DNA from: Pseudocercospora fijiensis CIRAD86 | Lineage: Eukaryota > Ascomycota > Dothideomycetes > Mycosphaerellales > Mycosphaerellaceae | Length of the DNA stretch: 64,000 nucleotides | NCBI RefSeq assembly: GCF_000340215.1 | Contig: NW_006921546.1 | Span: 504,788 to 568,787 of the forward strand | Direction: 5' to 3' | In this document: one piece after another, positions 43,558-54,479 of the stretch | Layout of the letters: the number at the start of each line of letters is the position of its first letter | Numbering within the stretch: the first letter of the stretch is position 1 | Program-made: the position numbers and the translations under genes | Notes under the pieces: model-generated | Databases searched by the model: none | What the model saw: the letters and a program-made list of their open reading frames with translations, nothing else | Told to the model about the DNA's origin: nothing

Positions 43558-45980
43558 TATAGTGAACTGCTCGCCGCTCTTGCCTCGAGAGTATAGCGAA
43601 GGATAGCCGTTATTATTGCCTTACTATTGTCGCGCTGCTATTAGTAGAGGCAGACCTTACCTACGAGGCGTATATAGACCTCCGCTTTCTAGTTTAACTT
43701 CTTCTTCTTCTATATATACACACACTAACACACTAACACCCCTAGCAATACACTAGCTATCGGCTTCTTAGCAATAGTGTCGATACCTCTTTGTCGCATA
43801 TAGGTAGCTCTATAGCGATTAACACTATTCCTTGCTAGTTCTGCGGCTTACTACCGACAGAGCCGCTTATCTAATAGTTAAGGTTCCTCGGTAGGTAGTT
43901 TATTTAGTCCTTCCTTCGAGGTTGGTCTCCGATAGGCTTTACTAAGCAAGACGTTACGAACGCGACTCTCCTAGCGAGTAGGTTGTTTTCTATAGCTTTA
44001 GCAGGCGCCGACTGCGTATTTAACTAAAAGAGCATAGTTATTATTATTGTTAGATCGCAGTCTTGTCTTAGTACAGCAAACTATAGAGGTCTTAGATAGA
44101 TTGGCGGAGGTAAAAACTCTTTAGTAAGGTATACCTATAATACGGCCGACGGTCTAACTCGGTAAAAACTCTTTAGTAAGGTATACCTTAAGTAGCGGCT
44201 CGATAGCGACTCTCCTACTAAGTAGTTGATAGGTTCGTAGCATTGCTATAGGCTTCCTACGTTTGGATTCTTTATAGGATAATAGCTCTCGAGAACGTAT
44301 CTAGTTAAGTCGGCGTAACGCCTTCGTTAGGACTATTAGATATAACCTTAGTCGTTGCGTAAGGGCCTCTATATACTTAAGCCCGAAGGCGCTTAGTCTT
44401 AGTCTTTACTGCTATACGACTGCAGTCCTTTAAGTACGCCGCTTAGCGCATCAAGACTGCTATTCGACTATAGTACGTACCGAACCGAACCGAGCGTATT
44501 AAGACTACTATCCGACTGTAGTGCGTAAGCGTATTAACATTGCGCTCGACAACCTTTTTCTACGGTGTCTCTTAGAGATACTAAGGGCGCGGTTACACTC
44601 TATTGTTATCTAGGTACTAATAAGTGTCGCTTTAGCAATCGCTGTCGTGTTTCGCTTAATAAGTCCCGTCCTATATACCTTGTCTTCGGTTATACGTACT
44701 ATAGTTAGTAATAGAATGCGTTAATTGTTGCGCATTGCGCGTAGCATATAGGCTATGTGTAATTCTAGTGTGCTTCTAGGCGTGTGCTTCTATAGCCGCT
44801 TAGTGCCGCTAGTTAAACAGATCCCCGGACGCTACTGTTCGTTTTTTCTCTACCTTATATAGTAACTAGTTATCGGAATGATCGTTCTAGGGAGAGTCTA
44901 AGCAATAGAGGGCGTTAACGTAAGAGGGCTGTCGTAGCTTCTCGAAGGGTGCTTTTACGAGCGCTCGATGCATGTTATCGCTCTACGTATCTATCCTTAC
45001 CGTATATATTGTAGTGCTAATAGCTGCGGTGCAATAAGTATAGTGTTAGTGTTAGTAGTGTTAGTAACTTCTCGAGTTTCAGAGGCGGTTCTTAGTACCT
45101 AAGGCGGCCGTCGTTATCGTATTAGACACTTTTGTTAGCGCCATTTGCTAGAAATGCGCTTAATCGACGTATCTCGCTACATTAGTAATATACTATTATA
45201 AAAGTCGTAAAAGTCGTGAAAGTCGTAAAAGTCGTAAAAGTCGGTGTTATTAATACGCGGAAGGAAGCAGTTATAACGTTTAATCCTACTAATTAAGCGC
45301 TCTACTCTATTAAATCCGGGGTCTTAGCGGGACTCGGTATCCTTATCGCTTCCTCGAATTTACGCTTCTCGACTAGCTCCTATATACGATTTTTACGACT
45401 ATTAACTATCGACTATTATATAAGACAGACTACGAGGCGCATTAATAGCTAAGGCAATATACTCGACTACGAGTCGACTACGAGGGCAAACCTACTTAGC
45501 GAGCTTATAAGGACATAATAGAAGGTAGCGAGGAGCTAGTATACTATTTAGCTATCGACGTACGACTAAGACTACCGACAAGCGCGTTAATAGCTAAGGC
45601 AATATACTCGACTACGAGGGCATACTTAGCGAGCCTATAAGGACATAATAGAAGAGCCTACATAGCGAGCCTATAAGGACATAATAGAAGGGTAGTAATA
45701 AAGGACCTTATTAAATGCCAATTCTAACACCAATTCCAATGCCGATTCTAGTGCTAATACCAATTCCAATGCTAATTCCAATGCTAATTCTAGCGCCAAT
45801 TCTAGCGCTAATTCTATATAGCAGCTTCTATATAGTAGCGAGCTTGCAATAACACAATAGAAGAGTAGTAGGGAATATGCCCGACCCTTAATCCTAGCCT
45901 ATATCGGATTAACTTCCCTAGCTAGTAAGACTAGCAAGACTTAGGCTTCTCTTACGACTACTAGCTCCCTAAACCTGCTT
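43558..45980. other. Central intergenic part of the transposon with short repeats
   Basis: No protein frame could be followed. Repeats seen: a direct repeat containing GGTAAAAACTCTTTAGTAAGG at about 44,110 and 44,161; AAGTCGTAAA-type 10-bp repeats at 45,194-45,242; a longer repeat (GCAATATACTCGACTACGAG ... TTATAAGGACATAATAGAAG) starting near 45,453 and 45,598 with a third partial copy near 45,660; and 12-bp repeats of the CAATTCCAATGC/T kind at 45,718-45,815. Confidence 0.55.
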
Positions 45981-45989
45981 ACCCCTAGC

Positions 45990-48900
45990 GGTTACCTTTC
46001 TAATACGACTGCTCCGGGACACTAAGTTGCGCTGCTCGCGATTAGTTAGGTTAAGCATCTCCTATACTACTACCGGGTCGACGGGAGTGTTACGGTCTAG
46101 AGAGAACAAGCGTAGACGCGGTATAGTAGAACTGATAGTAGAAGCATCCTCCGTGTCCGAGCTTTGTACAGTTGTTATGCTAATAGAAGTAGCTGCTTCG
46201 GTAGCGAAGGCATTTCGGAGAACCTCTAATAGCTTGCTTGCCTTACGCTTTAGCTTACGAGCTTGTCGAGATAATCTAGCAGCGGCAGATAATCTAAAAG
46301 CTAGTCTAGGAGCTAGTCTAGGTGCAGAAGGTCTAGGTACAGAAGGTCTAGGTATAGAAGGTCTAGGTATAGAAGGTCTAGGAGCAGCTCCGCCTTGCTA
46401 GCTCTAGACGTGCCTACGTAAGAGGGAACTAATAGCTACCTACTTGCGATACGACTTAGTCTTTGCTACCTCCGAGATGCTCTTCTACATCTAGCCTCGG
46501 AGCTCTCGCTACTCTTCTAGAGTTAATAGCTTTAGTAGACTAGCAGCAGCCTACTCTTTAGTAGCCTTTGCGGCCTCTTCCTCTACCTTCTTCTTATTAG
46601 CCTCTGCCTCCTTCCGCTCCTAACTCCGCTTTGTATACTTAGCCTAAGCCGTCGATACATCCTTAAAGACCTTAGTAGCTATGCCCTTAAGTGCGACAAT
46701 AAGATTAGGAATCCTGTCCTATCGACTCTAATCCTTTAGCAATAGGACCTTAGTATATACTAGTGCGTTCGCTATACGTACTAGATTGCCTTCGGTAGTA
46801 TCTAGGTCTGTATCTGCGAGGTAGCCTTTAATATTAGTATCCTAATTATCTAGATTCTTAGCTAGAGTAAAGACTTCTATAAGCTGCTACTAGAGAGTGT
46901 TAGGTATAAAGTATTAGGTAGGCATATTGAAGGAGCGTATGCCGGTATACTCTAGCAACTTGTTTGCTTACACCGAGCACTACTTAACTATCGGTAGCAA
47001 GCCGTAGTATATACGAGATCCTAGTCTGCTTAGCTTTGAAACTAGCTTTAGTTGCTTTAGTACTATAGGTAGGATCTTAAACAACTTAGGGTTGCAGATG
47101 TTGCAACACTCCTTCTTACTAGCTCGGCCTTCTAGTAGGTACAGGCTGCGAGCTTCTCCGAGGAAGTTATTTATTACTACGCGAGGGCAGTAGCTATTGT
47201 CGCGCAGGTAGTCGTTATATATAGAGAGGAAGATGTTAGGGATCTCCTTACGCTACCTAAGCTCGGTATTGTTCTAGCTATTATCCTTCTTCTTTCTGCT
47301 CTTCTTGCCTTTGTTATTAATAGGCACATCGTATCTACCGAATAGAGACTCCTTAGGACCCGCTGCTATAGGGGCGGTGCTCGTATCTAGGCTATTACTA
47401 GTATTAGAGCCGAAGAGCGACTCTAGGTCGGATATATTATTAAAGTTACTAATACTACCGACATCTTTACCGGGCATCTCGCGGCTTAATATACTCGGTC
47501 TAGTATTCGCGCAGCGACGACGACGACGATTCCTACGACGCTACGCGGCTATAGTTGAGCTCTCGACGATACCGATAGTGCCGTCCTTTGCCGTCTTTAC
47601 CGTATCGTCGATATAGTATAGCAAGAAGAGGAACGTATATACTCGCTTGCCCTCTAGTAAGGAACGACCGATACGACCTAAGCGCTAGTTAACATCCTTA
47701 ATATCCTTAGTAATAGCTATCTTAACTTAGATCGCATATTCGATATTACCGATATTAATGCTAGTACTTATAGAGGTCGTAGCACCTATAATACGAATCT
47801 AAGTATAGTCTATATCCGACTTATCGCGCTTAGTATACTCCTTGTATCGCTTAGCCTAATCGTATACTAAGACAGTGCTAGTATACTAAGATACGGTCTT
47901 CTTAACGTTAATGCCCTTATTATCCTAGGTATATATTATCTTAGGGTCGAGATCTAGGTTCTCGAGTTTAGCAGTAGTGCTCTTGTCTACTAGCTACTAG
48001 CGTACGATATTAATGAAGTTCTAGATATGCTTCCGACTATCGACAAATGCCAATGTCTTCGGGATTAGATATAGCGTTGCCTACCCGTTAGTACCGATCG
48101 CCTTATCGACAAGGAAGTACTAGTAGTCGTAGTCGGAGAGATAGTTAAACGGGATAGTCTTTAGGATGTATATAGTATCGTATCGATCGATGCTACTACG
48201 GATAACCTTAGTCTAATACAGTTCCAATCCCTTCGGACGAAGACCGTAGTACGTAAGTATAAAGGCTTCCGTATTATTAGACAAAGTCGCGGAGGTATAA
48301 AGGCAGACCGTATCTCGACGTAGTAAGCTTCGGAGCTGCTTAACCTAGATATACTCTAGTCGAAACTTCTCTCCCTACTTCTTAACTAGGTAGCATTCGT
48401 CGATAATAAAGGCCCTAATACGATCGCGTATAGCTAGGTCTCGTAGTAGGGCCTTGAACTCTAGGGAGTATACCTACTCTAGACTAAGGACAATATAGTC
48501 GTAATCGCCGTTGCGGATCTTCTCGAGGATCTACGGATCCAACTTCTTTACCTCTATATCGATATAGTATAATCGGATCAAGCTAGTAGTCGTAGTGCCT
48601 TATATATTTATACGGTTAACATTATCTATCTACTCTTTACCTAGACGATTAAGAGGGACGATCTATAGTGTTATTAATCTAGTTATTATAGTAAAAGCCT
48701 AGAATCTAAGACTCTTGCCCTTACTAGTACGTGCGATCTAGAGTATATCTAACTAAGCGAAGATTAGAGTATTAACAATATCAACCTGTAACTCTCGTAG
48801 ATTAAGTGTCTTATTTAGATGCAGCCGCTTTAGACACTAGCGGAGAGCCTCCTTTACTATACTACGCTAAATGTTATTGCTAACCTCCGGGTAGTAACTA

Positions 48901-49870
48901 ACGTCCTATACAAGTTGCTAGATTTGCTTTAGTGTATAGGGGTTAGCACTATTAATCTCCCTATATCGAGTACGAAAGTAGGCTCGCTAATAGGCCTTAT
49001 TAGGTAGCAGTAGAATCTCTAGAAGTCTATAATTCGGTTAAGCGCGTATAAAGGCCTACTTCTATAGCATACCTAGTGTAAATAACGGACTAGCTGCAGC
49101 CGTAGCAGTAGTAGAGGCCGCCTTCTTCGTAGCTGTTCGCGCATTCTTCTGCTCGATATCGAATTGCTTGCGTTTCTTCTTAGATATCTTAGATCGGTCG
49201 GTCTCTATCGAAGGGTCTAGTAGAGCCTAGAGCTTGCTACTACCGAAGAAGCGAGGTAGATTGTATATAGGTAGGCGCGCGATTGGAATACTATCTTTAT
49301 CGACCGACTTAGTATCCGACTTAGTATCCGACTTAGTATCCGACTCTTCCTCGTACGGAAAGTTTAGCCTATTATCTTCGTACTCGTTATCCTCGTACTT
49401 ATCTTCTTCGTATAGTACCCGATATAATTCCTTAAGGCGCTGCTACTAAATATATAGACGGCGGCTAACAGAGGCAATAGACTCGCGGCGGTGTGCCTTT
49501 AAGCGGCGGCAGATGTTAGCATATATTAGGCCGCGCTCCTAGCGTATAGACTATATATCGCGGCGAGCGGACTCGCGCTCGACTTAGATCTAGAAACCGT
49601 CGGCATTATCGCTCTTATATTATACGCTATCGATATCGCTGCCTTCTAGATCGATACGTAAGGCAGGATCGCCGCGCTAAATCTAGCGCTACTATAGCTA
49701 GTCGTCGGCTATAGCTACTAAACACTCGAGGGTACGAATTTAATATACTTAAGGGTCGCGGAGGGTATTAAGATATATTGCGAAGGTTGTTAGTATATAG
49801 GTGTTAGTAGGTAGGTTAGTTTGATACTTTAATAGAATTTTGGCTTTAGTAGCCTACCTTAGCTAGAAAT
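45990..49870 (-). pseudogene. RecQ-like (telomere-linked-helicase type) helicase gene, inactivated
   Basis: A single minus frame can be followed, without indels, from about 49,870 down to about 46,000 (about 1,290 codons). Helicase features in order: a Walker-A-like TSKGKSLRF near 48,720, IIDECYL (motif II) near 48,390, YTSATLS (motif III) near 48,290, RLGRIGRS (motif VI) near 47,670, then a C-terminal CCNICNP cysteine cluster near 47,130. The N-terminal part has an acidic repeat (SDTKSDTK near 49,320) and a long helical region. The C-terminus has 15-bp repeats giving PRPSI units near 46,320-46,390. In 47,281-49,140 I count about 28 TAG and two TAA in frame, no TGA. Similar long helicases with C-terminal Cys motifs are known from fungal subtelomeres and repeats. 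Strand displacement for transposition is an inference. Confidence 0.65.
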
Positions 49871-50229
49871 AATGTAAGTTAATACAAATCGGAAAAGCGG
49901 ACACTTAGAGGTTATAGAGCGCGTCGCGGAGATAAAGCGCGTATTCTTTATTAGGTAAGTCTTTATATGTCGTTTGCTCGAACAGACGCGAAGAGGGTAG
50001 TTAAACGAGTTAAAGGGAAACCCGAGTTATAGTTTACCGAGAATTAAATCCGCATCTTTTACGCTACCTATATCTAATATATATATTTAAAATATTCGCG
50101 AAATTTCGTAGAGCTAGTTTATACATTGTTAAGCCGTGCGATATAGGCCTACATTGTTATAATCGATATAGTGGACTTAGGTATACTACCTCTATAGGGA
50201 AACCCTACGTCTTAGCGATATTATCTCTT

Positions 50230-50358
50230 AGGCGCTCCGCTAAAGACTTCGCAACTACACTATACCAAATAGAGCATAGTATATCGGATGTTCAATCTCC
50301 GTACGCACATACCAGTAGTCTAATTCACGTAAGGAAAGAAGTCTTTAGTGGAGCGCCT
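50230..50358. repeat. 21-bp inverted repeat forming a potential hairpin at the right end
   Basis: The 21 bases at 50,230-50,250 (start AGGCGCTCC, end AAAGACTTC) are the reverse complement of 50,338-50,358 with one mismatch, separated by 87 bp. The outer arm ends inside the right terminal repeat. No equivalent was found at the left end, so the right end is asymmetric. Confidence 0.75.
50317..50332 (-). repeat. Right subterminal inverted motif
   Basis: AGTCTAATT immediately followed by CACGTAA, the reverse complement of the left pair of motifs but without the 4-bp spacer. It lies about 40 bp from the right end, matching about 43 bp on the left. Confidence 0.6.
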
Positions 50359-50372
50359 GATATTGAGGTAGG
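50357..50372 (-). repeat. Right terminal inverted repeat
   Basis: CTGATATTGAGGTAGG, the reverse complement of the left terminus with one mismatch. Confidence 0.85.
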
Positions 50373-50378
50373 CTCGGG
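50373..50378. repeat. Right target-site duplication CTCGGG
   Basis: Identical to 39,038-39,043; marks the outer edge of the insertion. Confidence 0.85.
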
Positions 50379-51843
50379 CACGAAGATGAAGGCCGAGTCG
50401 AAGCCTGCGCTGCCCGCGACCAATCGGCCGTTCCCGCTCTCGACCGCCCCGCCGATCGCTTCAATGGTCAAGAAAGCCTGGTTGCCCGGCTCGACAGCCT
50501 TCAAGTCGATTCCACTGCCACTGCCGCCGTCACTGCCGTCGAATAAGGTGAAGGTGAAGGTGGAGAGGATGTGGAGGGACGGGCGCAGGGCGAAGGCGAA
50601 GGCGAAGGCGGGGAGGTTGTGGAGGGACGAGTGCACGGCGAATGTAGAGACGGAGAGGACGTGGAGGGACGAGTGCAAGGTGAAGGCGAAGGCGGAGGTC
50701 AAGACGGAGAGGACTTAGAGGCACGAGTACAAGGAGGCGGAGACGGAGAAGTGCGAGTACAAGTGCGAATGCAAGAGGAAGAAGCTCAGCCATATTCTCA
50801 CAACTGCTGCCGCGCCGCCGAACTCGAACAACATCTGCTATGGCTCAAAATCGAGCATGCCGCCCAATCGAGACTCACCGAATACCACCTCCGCGAAATC
50901 GAACACCTCCAGTCCGACAAGGCAGACCTCCAAACCCACATCTCGAACTATCAGAAACAATCTGATCAACCACAAGTCCAGTCACCTACAGTTCTGCCGA
51001 TCAGTGGGCAATTTCCAGGCAATCCCCACGCCGTGACACTCCCCGGCGGCTTGGACTGCTCGATCTTACTACTCTCAACGACGCGCAGCAGCGCAGCGCA
51101 AGCCTCCTGGTCGCGCGAAAGGTGCGCAGACACGAACGAGAACCCCAAAACTCGCGGCAGGCGCTCGCGCTCACAGCAGCGCTATCAGTGCACATCCCCA
51201 TGTTCACGATGGGGGAACCTCACGAAGCGCGGGATTGAATGAACAGGAACGCTTACTCAAGAGACGCGAAAGCGAAATCGAATATGCGATCCAACGAAAG
51301 GAGCTTGCGGAACAACTTCTCGAAAAGCTCCGCCAACAAGAGTAAGCTCTACAGCAAGGCTGGATGAAACTGGTACAGAGCCAACGAAAGCTCACCGATG
51401 GGTGGAAACCATGGGATGCGGCGGCGGCGCAACATCTGAAGGAGGAAGAGAAAGAGAAAGAGATGTTAGCAAGGCGGCATGAGGATCAGGATCATGATCA
51501 GGACCATGGCATGGAGAAAGCGAGTCCGCAGGCAACGAACGACGATCTCCTACCCTGGCTTCACCTTTACCTCCGCACCCTCGCCCATTGGCGCCAACAC
51601 ACCACACACCTCTTGAACGAACACCGCGGCGAACTTTTCAAGGTTGCTCGCTCGAATTCGGATATTGCTCATTCAGTTCTCCAGGACGTCGGAATTTTCC
51701 AGCAGTATTTTGTTGAGAATGGCAATAGCAATCTCGACATGGAGATGGAAATGCCCGGCGTTCGCACACTCGCTGAGGAGATGAGAGGGAGAGAGAGGAG
51801 TGTTTGTAGTGGTATGAGTGCGAATGGGGTAGGGTCGATGTGA
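50379..51843 (+). pseudogene. Broken coiled-coil protein gene next to the transposon
   Basis: Coding-like sequence is open straight from the insertion site (HEDEGRVEA...) and changes frame twice. Frame one covers 50,373 to about 50,990 with a TAA at 50,544: Glu/Gly-rich repeats, then the helical AELEQHLLWLKIEHAAQSR. Frame two covers about 51,002-51,225. Frame three covers about 51,232-51,843 with a TAA at 51,343: ERLLKRRESEIEYAIQRK, then LRTLAHWRQHTTHLLNEHR. No intron-sized gap explains the shifts. The last block resembles the C-terminal helical segment of the gene at 4.6-5.7 kb. Its natural start is not visible; the transposon may have separated it from its 5' end. It is transcribed away from the element. 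Confidence 0.5.
50553..50735 (+). repeat. GGTGAAGGTGAAGGCGAAG-type coding microsatellite
   Basis: Purine-rich GAAGGN hexamers and a longer unit with GGAGAGGA-GTGGAGGGACG recurring about every 50-55 bp (near 50,561, 50,609, 50,657). They encode Glu/Gly-rich peptide in the frame assigned to the broken gene. Confidence 0.6.
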
Positions 51844-51879
51844 TGATGGGGAAAAGTGGGTTACGTTTCTTGAGGAATG

Positions 51880-52620
51880 TGAGGGGGATTCGGCACCAAT
51901 GGTGTGAATGGCACTTCTTGACAACCATGTTCCAGCACGAATGGCATGCTATTGACATGATGACTGGACTTCTGCCTCCCATTTCTTCTCGGGTTCAGGG
52001 AGTATCCGGCAGAGCATATTCCGGAATGGTGGGAATGGCACTTCTCGATAACCATGTCCGGCCCAGGCTCCATCCAAATGCCCGGTCTCACACTGGCCGA
52101 TGAGTTGCGAGGGTGCAGTATGTGTAGCTCCACAAGCACGAACAGCATGCTATAGATGTCATGACGAGACTTCTCACGAATTTTCACCATCGAAATGCCC
52201 GGTCTCACACTCGCTGATGAGTTGCGAGGGAGCAGTATATGTATCGCCACAAGCACGAATAACATGCCATCGATGCGATGACGAGACTTCTGCCTCAGAT
52301 TTCTTCCCATATACAAGGCGTATTCAGCACTTATTGACAACCATGTCCCAGCACGAACGGCATGCTATGGATGTGATGATCAGACTGCCTCACATTCTTT
52401 TCCAAATACGAGGAGTATTCGGCATTGCACGTCCTGGAATGTCGTGAACAGCACTTCTTGGTAACTATATCCCAGCACGAACGGTATGATATCGATGTGG
52501 TGATGACGAGACTTCTGCCTCACATTCCTTTCCAAATACGAGGAGTATTCGGCATTGCACGTCCTGGAATTGTGGGAACGGCACTTACTGGCAACCATAT
52601 CCCGGCACTTTTTGGGCACT
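51880..52620 (+). repeat. Degenerate tandem repeat field 1
   Basis: The phrase AGCACGAA-GGCATGCTAT-GATGTGATGA appears with changes at about 51,934, 52,135, 52,253, 52,349 and 52,473. Each is followed by GACTTCTGCCTC-CATTTCTTTCC-like text and, in the later copies, CAAATACGAGGAGTATTCGG. Spacing is irregular (about 95-200 bp), so whole and partial units are mixed. The two last copies are the most similar. Confidence 0.65.
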
Positions 52621-52859
52621 GTTGGAGCTGCAGGATTTCGTTCTCATATCTCGCTGTCCTTCCCCGACGCTGGACGGTATGGATCGCCAATCGGGGATTG
52701 CGGGATTCCAGAAACTGATACGAACACAACAATCAGCCCCCAGCTCCTACACCTATTGTGCGTCAAGACCGTAACAGTCACTGGTCTTGAATCTGTCTCG
52801 TCTTTAATCAAGGATCTTGGAAGAGGGCAAGAGATGGAAAACTCAAGCCCAAAAGAATA

Positions 52860-53880
52860 CATCACTATCTCGAACACCAGTGGCAATGCTGGTGCCGCTA
52901 CGTAAAAGGCACCTGGGTATGATCTGTGTAGATCTAGGAAGATGTTGGGGAGAAGCTACTTTCTCCGAGCGCGGAAGCACAACCAACAACGTGGAAATAG
53001 GTGAATACCGATCCTGACCTGCTCATCATTCCCGAACAGTCCAAGGACCTGGCATGATGTGTATGAATCTGGAAAGAAGTTGGAGGAAATGTACTTTCCC
53101 GCGGAAGTGCCAATACGCCATCCAAGCACAGCACAATCAACAACGAAGCAATAGATGAATGCCTGCATATCATTCAGCCTCGCCCATCACCCCCGAACCG
53201 TCTGAGGACCTGGCATGTGTATAGACCTGGAAAGAAGTTGGAGCAAAGCTGCTTTCTCCGAGCGACCGCCTCCCGCGGCAGTGCCAATACGCCTAGCAAG
53301 AGAAGCACAATCAACAACGTGGCAATACAGGCTGTCTTATGCATTTGCGAAGCCAGGCGGATACCAGGATGGGGACTGTGCCATCGTCTCCTGGTCATTT
53401 CAACGCACTCCGTATTGCGGACGGATTTGCGCGAAGATCACAGCAAATCTGCCCTCAACGAGTACCTCAGTCGGGAAGGAAGCACTACTGAGCGGCTTCT
53501 CCAATGCATAGGAGACCCTGTAGGTGGATGCCTACACATCACTCAGCCTTGCCCGTGTATCCTTCTTAGCAGAATGAATGCGAACCCGGTGCAAATTCAA
53601 CTTTTCCCGAGCGCAGCAGCCAAGAGAAGCACAAGCAACGACGTGGCAATAGGTGAATGCCTGCACATCTCTCAGCCTTGCTTTGCTCATGCATCTTTCC
53701 CAGCAAAACCGAATGCAAACCGGGCACAACTTCAACTTTCACTCATTGCGGCAGCCAAAAGAAGTATAAGCAACAACGTGGCGATAGGTGAATGCCTACA
53801 CGTCACTCGGCCTTGCTCATGTATCTTTCTCAGCAAAAGCGAATGCGAGCCCGCTGCAACTTGAACTTCCTCCGACCAAT
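52860..53880 (+). repeat. Degenerate tandem repeat field 2, about 130-155 bp units
   Basis: Units contain AGGTGAATGCCT-CACATC-CTCAGCC, then GCAAA--GAATGC-A-CC, then AGAAGCACAA-CAACAACGTGGCAAT. Clear starts are at about 52,999, 53,154, 53,522, 53,650 and 53,786. The overlapping ORFs (up to 215 codons) are shadows of this repetition. Confidence 0.65.
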
Positions 53881-53999
53881 CCAATAGCACTCAGTCTCAA
53901 GAGACATCACTTGGCGTCTTTGTACAGCTTGCTTTCAGCTTCTAGCCTGATTCTATCGATAACTTGGCAGTGAGGGATCACAAACAACAAGAAACATGG

Positions 54000-54180
54000 C
54001 CTCACGACGCCGCACTCCCGATTCAATTGGCACCGCTCTCCTACTTCTACACCCAATCAATACCGCTCTTCTGCTGAGTGGATCGCACATCCGACGTTTG
54101 ACAAGGCTGCTTAGACAGCACCTAATTCATACCAATCTTCTGCTGAGTCGATCGTGCATCCCATATCTGGCGTCTAACAA
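54000..54180 (+). repeat. Two-copy repeat about 90 bp
   Basis: ACCGCTCTTCTGCTGAGTGGATCG at about 54,061 is matched by ACCAATCTTCTGCTGAGTCGATCG at about 54,132, with related flanking text (CTGCTTA-A-AGCA). Confidence 0.5.
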
Positions 54181-54479
54181 CGCTGCTTATATAGCATTAT
54201 CAAATTGATAGTCTCAAACCCGCCTGCCTGCCTTCACAATTGATCAAGTTAGCGCACTCAATCACAAAGATGATTAACGTCTCCAACCTTTGCGAAGTTA
54301 TTAGAGCCTCTTCTTTCAAATCGTCTATAATATCAGCATAGCCGTCGGTAGGGAACTGCTCAACTCTACGCCGAACCAAGTTAACCAAAGTCAAAAGCTA
54401 AGTTTCATAGTAGCAACTACTAATGCCAGCAACCACTTATGCCAGCACCACTTATGCCTGGCTCGCGAGAATCGCAAGC

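Larger units (their letters stand above)
39044..50372. mobile_element. 11.3-kb TIR DNA transposon carrying DUF6589-like and RecQ-like relics
   Basis: The ends are a 16-bp inverted repeat (CCTACCTCAATGTCAG left; CTGATATTGAGGTAGG right, 15/16 match) flanked by the direct repeat CTCGGG. A second pair of inverted motifs, TTACGTG and AATTAGACT, lies about 40-60 bp inside both ends. The interior differs sharply in composition from the flanks: CTA/TAG is abundant, TGG and CAG are depleted. It holds one plus-strand DUF6589-like gene, one minus-strand helicase gene and short internal repeats. I see no tyrosine recombinase (Starship captain), reverse transcriptase or classical DDE transposase. The long frame-preserved, stop-filled genes indicate silencing by C-to-T mutation rather than deletion. 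It sits between two broken genes. Confidence 0.85.

Noticed and set aside
46027..46401. Plus-strand ORF of 124 codons with Gly/Leu/Glu repeats
   Set aside because: It is the antisense shadow of the helicase relic's C-terminal 15-bp repeats.
40981..49870. Use of TAG as a sense codon by the element
   Set aside because: Kept only as a remote alternative: TAA stops occur in both genes, and loss of TGG plus abundance of CTA/TAG throughout non-coding parts fits mutation better.
39044..50372. Starship giant element
   Set aside because: True TIRs and a 6-bp duplication are present, the size is small, and no DUF3435 tyrosine recombinase is readable near either end.
53217..53864. Plus-strand ORF of 215 codons
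   Set aside because: It spans degenerate tandem repeats, has no domain, and its periodic peptides follow the DNA repeat.
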